Below are positions 60,889-64,000 of a DNA stretch of 64,000 nucleotides, piece after piece. A program made the translations under genes and the position numbers. The notes below the pieces were generated by a model. That model was not told where the DNA came from and ran no database searches. It saw only the letters and a list, made by a program, of their open reading frames with translations. Origin of the DNA: Brevundimonas goettingensis (GTDB lineage: Bacteria; Pseudomonadota; Alphaproteobacteria; Caulobacterales; Caulobacteraceae); assembly GCF_017487405.1 (NCBI RefSeq), contig NZ_CP062222.1, positions 1,163,001-1,227,000 on the forward strand, read 5' to 3'. Position 1 is the stretch's first letter. Each line of letters begins with the position of its first letter.

Positions 60889-62037
60889 ATGACGCCAATC
60901 ACCACCAATGACGCGCTGGTTGCTTTCTGTGAGGCCGTTGCGCAGGCTCCGTTCATCGCCGTGGACACCGAGTTCATGCGCGAGACCACCTATTGGCCCA
61001 AGCTGTGCCTGATCCAGGCTGCGACCCCGACGCATGAGGCGATCATCGATCCGCTGGCGGACGGTCTGGATCTGGAGCCCTTCCTGGACATCCTGCGCGA
61101 CCCGGCCGTGATCAAGGTCTTCCACGCCGCGCGTCAGGACACCGAGATCTTCGTCAAACTGGGCGCCATGCCCAAGCCGATGTTCGACACCCAGGTCGCG
61201 GCCATGGCCGCCGGGTTCGGCGATCAGGTCAGCTACGACTCGCTCGTGCGCCAGATGCTGAAGGTCGATCTCGACAAGGGCAGCCGCTTCACCGACTGGG
61301 CTCGCCGCCCGCTGTCGGACGCCCAACTGACCTACGCCATCGGCGATGTGACCCACCTCGCGGCCCTCTATCCCAAGCTGCGCGACCGGCTGTCCCGGGA
61401 GGGCCGTCTGGACTGGGTGACGTCGGAGATGGAGGATCTGGTCGATCCCGCCCTCTATGACACCACGCCCGACAACGCCTGGAAGCGTCTGCGGCCCAAG
61501 AAGTACGCGGCCAAATACCTCGCGGCCTTCAAGGCGACGGCGGTGTGGCGCGAGACGGCGGCGCAGGAGCGCGACCAGCCGCGCGGCCGCATCCTCAAGG
61601 ACGAGGCCATCGACGAGATCGCCACCCAGGCGCCGACCGACGTCGAGGCCTTCAACCGCCTGCGCTCGGTGCCCAAGGGTTTCGGCGGCTCGCGGTTGGG
61701 GCTGGAACTGATCGAGGAGCTGAAGCGGGTCATGGCCGACCCCGAGGCCCATGCGCCCAAGCTGGATCGTCCGTCGCACAACCAGCCGGCCCCGCCGTCG
61801 GTGGTCGAGCTGCTCAAGGTGCTGCTCAAGGCCAAGAGCGACAACGCCGGCGTGGCTTCCAAGCTGATCGCCACGGTCGCCGATCTGGAGAAGATCGCCT
61901 TGTCGGACACCGCCGAGGTCGAGGCCCTGCACGGCTGGCGGCGTCAGCTGTTCGGCGAGGACGCGCTCAAGCTCAAGCGCGGCGAGATCGCCCTGGTCCT
62001 GAACGGCCCGCGGGTCGAGGTCGTCGAGATCGAGTAG
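60889..62037 (+). CDS. rnd: Ribonuclease D
   Basis: A 382-residue 3'-5' exoribonuclease in tRNA maturation. The DEDDy exonuclease domain has D26 and E28 in AVDTEFMRETTYWPKLCLIQ, D84 in FHAARQDTEIF, and Y149/D153 in LTYAIGDVTHL. The HRDC domain region (about residues 205-290, RGRILKDEAIDEIA then TDVEAFNRLRSVPKGF) follows. The start is the ATG at 60889 (MTPITTNDALV). It is divergent from purM. Confidence 0.95.
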   Translation: MTPITTNDALVAFCEAVAQAPFIAVDTEFMRETTYWPKLCLIQAATPTHEAIIDPLADGLDLEPFLDILRDPAVIKVFHAARQDTEIFVKLGAMPKPMFDTQVAAMAAGFGDQVSYDSLVRQMLKVDLDKGSRFTDWARRPLSDAQLTYAIGDVTHLAALYPKLRDRLSREGRLDWVTSEMEDLVDPALYDTTPDNAWKRLRPKKYAAKYLAAFKATAVWRETAAQERDQPRGRILKDEAIDEIATQAPTDVEAFNRLRSVPKGFGGSRLGLELIEELKRVMADPEAHAPKLDRPSHNQPAPPSVVELLKVLLKAKSDNAGVASKLIATVADLEKIALSDTAEVEALHGWRRQLFGEDALKLKRGEIALVLNGPRVEVVEIE

Positions 62038-62045
62038 TTCTGACG

Positions 62046-62112
62046 TCTCCTCCCCGTCGCGCAGCGATGGGGAGGTGGCTCCGAGCGCTTGCGAGGAGAC
62101 GGAGGGGGCGAC
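62046..62112 (+). repeat. Palindromic intergenic repeat (CCTCCCC family), copy 2
   Basis: TCTCCTCCCCG (62046-62056), ATGGGGAGGTGG (62067-62078) and GACGGAGGGGGCGAC (62098-62112) are in reverse orientation to the copy at 52533. It starts directly after rnd. Confidence 0.75.
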
Positions 62113-62152
62113 ACCGTGCCGGCCGCCGAGTTCCTCACCTGAAAAACTCTCC

Positions 62153-62226
62153 TCGCCCCCTCCGTCTCGTCGGCTGAGCGCCGCCGATCCACCTCCCCAT
62201 TCGCCCGGCGGCGAACGGGGAGGAGA
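62153..62226 (-). repeat. Palindromic intergenic repeat (CCTCCCC family), copy 3
   Basis: TCGCCCCCTCCGTC (62153-62166), CCACCTCCCCAT (62189-62200) and CGGGGAGGAGA (62216-62226), in opposite orientation to copy 2, with 40 bp between them. The two together can fold into a very large hairpin between the convergent rnd and VOC genes. Confidence 0.75.
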
Positions 62227-62227
62227 G

Positions 62228-62584
62228 TTACTTCACCGGTTCCCAGAGTTCGATCTGGTTGCCTTCGGGGTCCTGGATGCGGGCGAAGCGGCCGACCTCG
62301 GGGCTGTCCCATTCGGCCTTGGTGATGGCCTCGACGCCGGCGACCCGCAGGCTGGCCAGCAGGGTGTCGAGATCGTCGACGCGCAGGTTGATCATGAACT
62401 GCTTCTCGGCCGGGAAGTAATCCGTATCGGCCTTGAACGGGGCGAAGACGGTCGGGCCGGCCTGCTGGTCCCAGACGAACTGGCCCTCGGGCGCCCCGAC
62501 GCCCAGATGCTCCAGATACCAGGCGCCGAGCGCCTTGGGGTCCTTCGCCCTGAAGAAGAAGCCGCCGATCCCGGTCACCGCCAT
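62228..62584 (-). CDS. VOC family (glyoxalase-like) protein
   Basis: A 118-residue protein with the vicinal-oxygen-chelate fold: GIGGFFFRAKDPKALGAWYLEHLGV in the first module and INLRVDDLDTLLASLRVAGVEAI, then FARIQDPEGNQIELWEP in the second. Metal-ligand positions of true glyoxalase I are only partly matched (E in QIELWEP). The substrate is unknown. It is a single gene between repeats and the ppx gene; the start is the ATG at 62584. Confidence 0.88.
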   Translation of the reverse strand: MAVTGIGGFFFRAKDPKALGAWYLEHLGVGAPEGQFVWDQQAGPTVFAPFKADTDYFPAEKQFMINLRVDDLDTLLASLRVAGVEAITKAEWDSPEVGRFARIQDPEGNQIELWEPVK

Positions 62585-62629
62585 GATATTCCCCCTTTGG
62601 TTTCGCCGGGAGAATGATCCTCGGCAGCG

Positions 62630-64000
62630 TCAGATGTCCAGCTTGAGCTTCATGGCCTCGGCCAGGGCCTTGGCGCGACGGCGGGTCTGTTCGCCCAGCA
62701 GGACGTCGGCATAGCCGTCTGAGGCCGTGAGACGCAGCAGACCGCGATCGACCGTGACCGAGGCGTTGGCCAGAAGCTGGGGCGAGCGGCCCGAGAGGTC
62801 GCAGCCGAGGCGCATGGCCAGGCCCAGGGCGCGGGCGCGCTGGCGGGCGGTCTCGTCCAGCAACCGATCGACCGCCGCGGGATCGGGCGTCGCCGCCGAG
62901 CCGCCGTAGCGGGCGTTGAGTACACAGGCCAGGAAGACGCGTTCGGCGTGGCTCTGGCCCGGGATGGGCGCCCGCAGGACCTGATCGAAGACCAGCTCCA
63001 GCCGGTGGTCGGGATGCAGCCGGGCGCCGAGGTCGGCCAGCTGGCAGGCGGCCGAGGCCAGGACGTCGTCGCGCCGACGACCGAACGCCGGGGGCAGGGC
63101 GGCGATGACGTCCGCGAGCCAGCCGCGCAGGGCGCCGGGCAGGGTCGGCGAGATGCCCTGGCGGCCGCCCAGGGCCGCGCAGCCCGCGATCAGCGGGTCC
63201 TCGACGGCCTCGTCGCGGTCCAGGGCCTCGAACAGAAGCCCCTCGCGCAGGCCCCAGGCCGAGAAGTGGATGGTCTTGAGGCCGAGACGGTCGATCAGCC
63301 CCTCCAGCACGAGGGCGGAGTAGGGCAGGGTCTCGGCGCGCTTCTTCGACAGGCCGGGCAGGCGGTCCAGCGAGGCGCGCGACTGCTGGGCCACCAGCCG
63401 GGCCACGCCGCGCGCATCGTCGGCGTTCATAGCGTACTGGTGCACGATCCGGATCGGATAGCCGTTCATGGCCATGTGCAGCTGGGCCAGGGAGCGCCAG
63501 CCGCCGCCGACGGCGTGCAGGCTGTCGGTGGCGAAGGGCTTGGCCGCGGGCTTGAGCCGCTCGGCGATGGTGGCGCGCAGGCGGCCGGTGTCGAAGCCGG
63601 CGGGATCGGCCAGGCTGAACGGGCCCAGCGGCAGGGTGATCCCGGGCTTGAGCGTCTGGCCCTCCAGCCGGATGAGCTCAAGGCTGGAGCCGCCCATGTC
63701 GGCCGCGACCCCCTCGGCCGTCGGATCGCCCGCCAGCACGCCGAGCGCCGAATAGCGGGCCTCTTCCTCGCCCGACAGGACGCGGACCTGAAGCCCCGTC
63801 TCGGCGGCGACACGCTGGCAGAACTCGGGGCCGTCGATGGCGTCGCGCACGGCAGCGGTGGCGGTCACATGCAGATAGGCCGGGCGCACGCTCTCCAGCA
63901 CCGCCGCGAATCGCCTGAGCGCCGTCAGGGCCATTTCGACGCCGACGGGCGAAAGCTTCCCGGTCGCGGGCAGGTCGCGGCCCAGACCCGCGAGGACCTT
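62630..64000 (-). CDS. Ppx/GppA family phosphatase (5' end cut by window)
   Basis: Exopolyphosphatase/guanosine pentaphosphatase family enzyme; about 456 codons are visible and the N-terminus lies beyond the window. KLSPVGVEMALTALRRFA, TATAAVRDAIDGPEFCQRV, VLSGEEEARYSALGVL and VAADMGGSSLELIRL (phosphate-binding loop) are in the N-terminal ASKHA domains, followed by AVGGGWRSLAQLHM. The C-terminal HD-like domain includes GLREGLLFEALDRDE and ACQLADLGARLHPDHR. Members hydrolyse polyphosphate or pppGpp; the choice cannot be made here. An apparent start at 63934 is an internal methionine. Confidence 0.9.
   Translation of the reverse strand, partial: KVLAGLGRDLPATGKLSPVGVEMALTALRRFAAVLESVRPAYLHVTATAAVRDAIDGPEFCQRVAAETGLQVRVLSGEEEARYSALGVLAGDPTAEGVAADMGGSSLELIRLEGQTLKPGITLPLGPFSLADPAGFDTGRLRATIAERLKPAAKPFATDSLHAVGGGWRSLAQLHMAMNGYPIRIVHQYAMNADDARGVARLVAQQSRASLDRLPGLSKKRAETLPYSALVLEGLIDRLGLKTIHFSAWGLREGLLFEALDRDEAVEDPLIAGCAALGGRQGISPTLPGALRGWLADVIAALPPAFGRRRDDVLASAACQLADLGARLHPDHRLELVFDQVLRAPIPGQSHAERVFLACVLNARYGGSAATPDPAAVDRLLDETARQRARALGLAMRLGCDLSGRSPQLLANASVTVDRGLLRLTASDGYADVLLGEQTRRRAKALAEAMKLKLDI

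Overview
The window is a high-GC chromosomal segment of an alphaproteobacterium, most likely a member of the Caulobacterales close to Brevundimonas or Caulobacter. The evidence is the codon use (G/C at almost every third position), the character of RpoB, RpoC, Bpt, MotB and HemB, a motB gene unlinked to motA, and many secreted metallopeptidases and small secreted proteins. There is no phage, plasmid, CRISPR array or recognisable transposase. Both ends cut genes: a rhodanese-type sulfurtransferase on the left and a Ppx/GppA phosphatase on the right.

Layout. 1-5983: housekeeping genes (sulfurtransferase, LemA plus M48 protease, Bpt N-end-rule transferase, MotB, flavin reductase plus a 3-hydroxyisobutyrate-dehydrogenase-like enzyme). 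5984-9573: a compact islet with a formylglycine-type sulfatase and a SAM methyltransferase, bounded by an imperfect 24-bp direct repeat; it looks acquired. 9574-20038: an FeS-type photolyase with a small partner, a secreted hydrolase, beta-carbonic anhydrase, HemB, a 3-hydroxyisobutyryl-CoA-hydrolase-like enzyme, two tandem C93 transglutaminase-like proteases and a lipoprotein FKBP. 20447-48000: the transcription/translation core (rpoB-rpoC; rpsL-rpsG-fusA-tuf; tRNA-Trp-secE-nusG-rplK-rplA; rplJ-rplL), broken up by unrelated genes. 48106-64000: DJ-1-like protein, M61, M13 and M28 peptidases, ABC-F ATPase, ndk, purM/purN, RNase D, VOC protein and Ppx.

The main points of interest are these. (i) The beta/str ribosomal super-operon is circularly permuted, with its breakpoint between rplL and rpoB and one tuf gene at the new junction. 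(ii) A strong promoter and a perfect intrinsic terminator lie inside the rpsL leader, which suggests attenuation of the str operon. (iii) The sulfatase-methyltransferase islet carries a remnant of the methyltransferase 3' end upstream of it. (iv) Two gene pairs are tandem duplications: C93 proteases, and membrane-anchored proteins sharing a CDERF motif beside a TonB-C-like protein. (v) At least four families of palindromic intergenic repeats are present, including a 111-bp element with perfect 29-bp inverted ends between purM and the peptidase gene that separates it from purN.

I did not find a clear new defence or biosynthetic system. The sulfatase islet and the CDERF pair are the best candidates for undescribed biology. 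All assignments rest on reading the sequence and recalling protein families; no database search was run.
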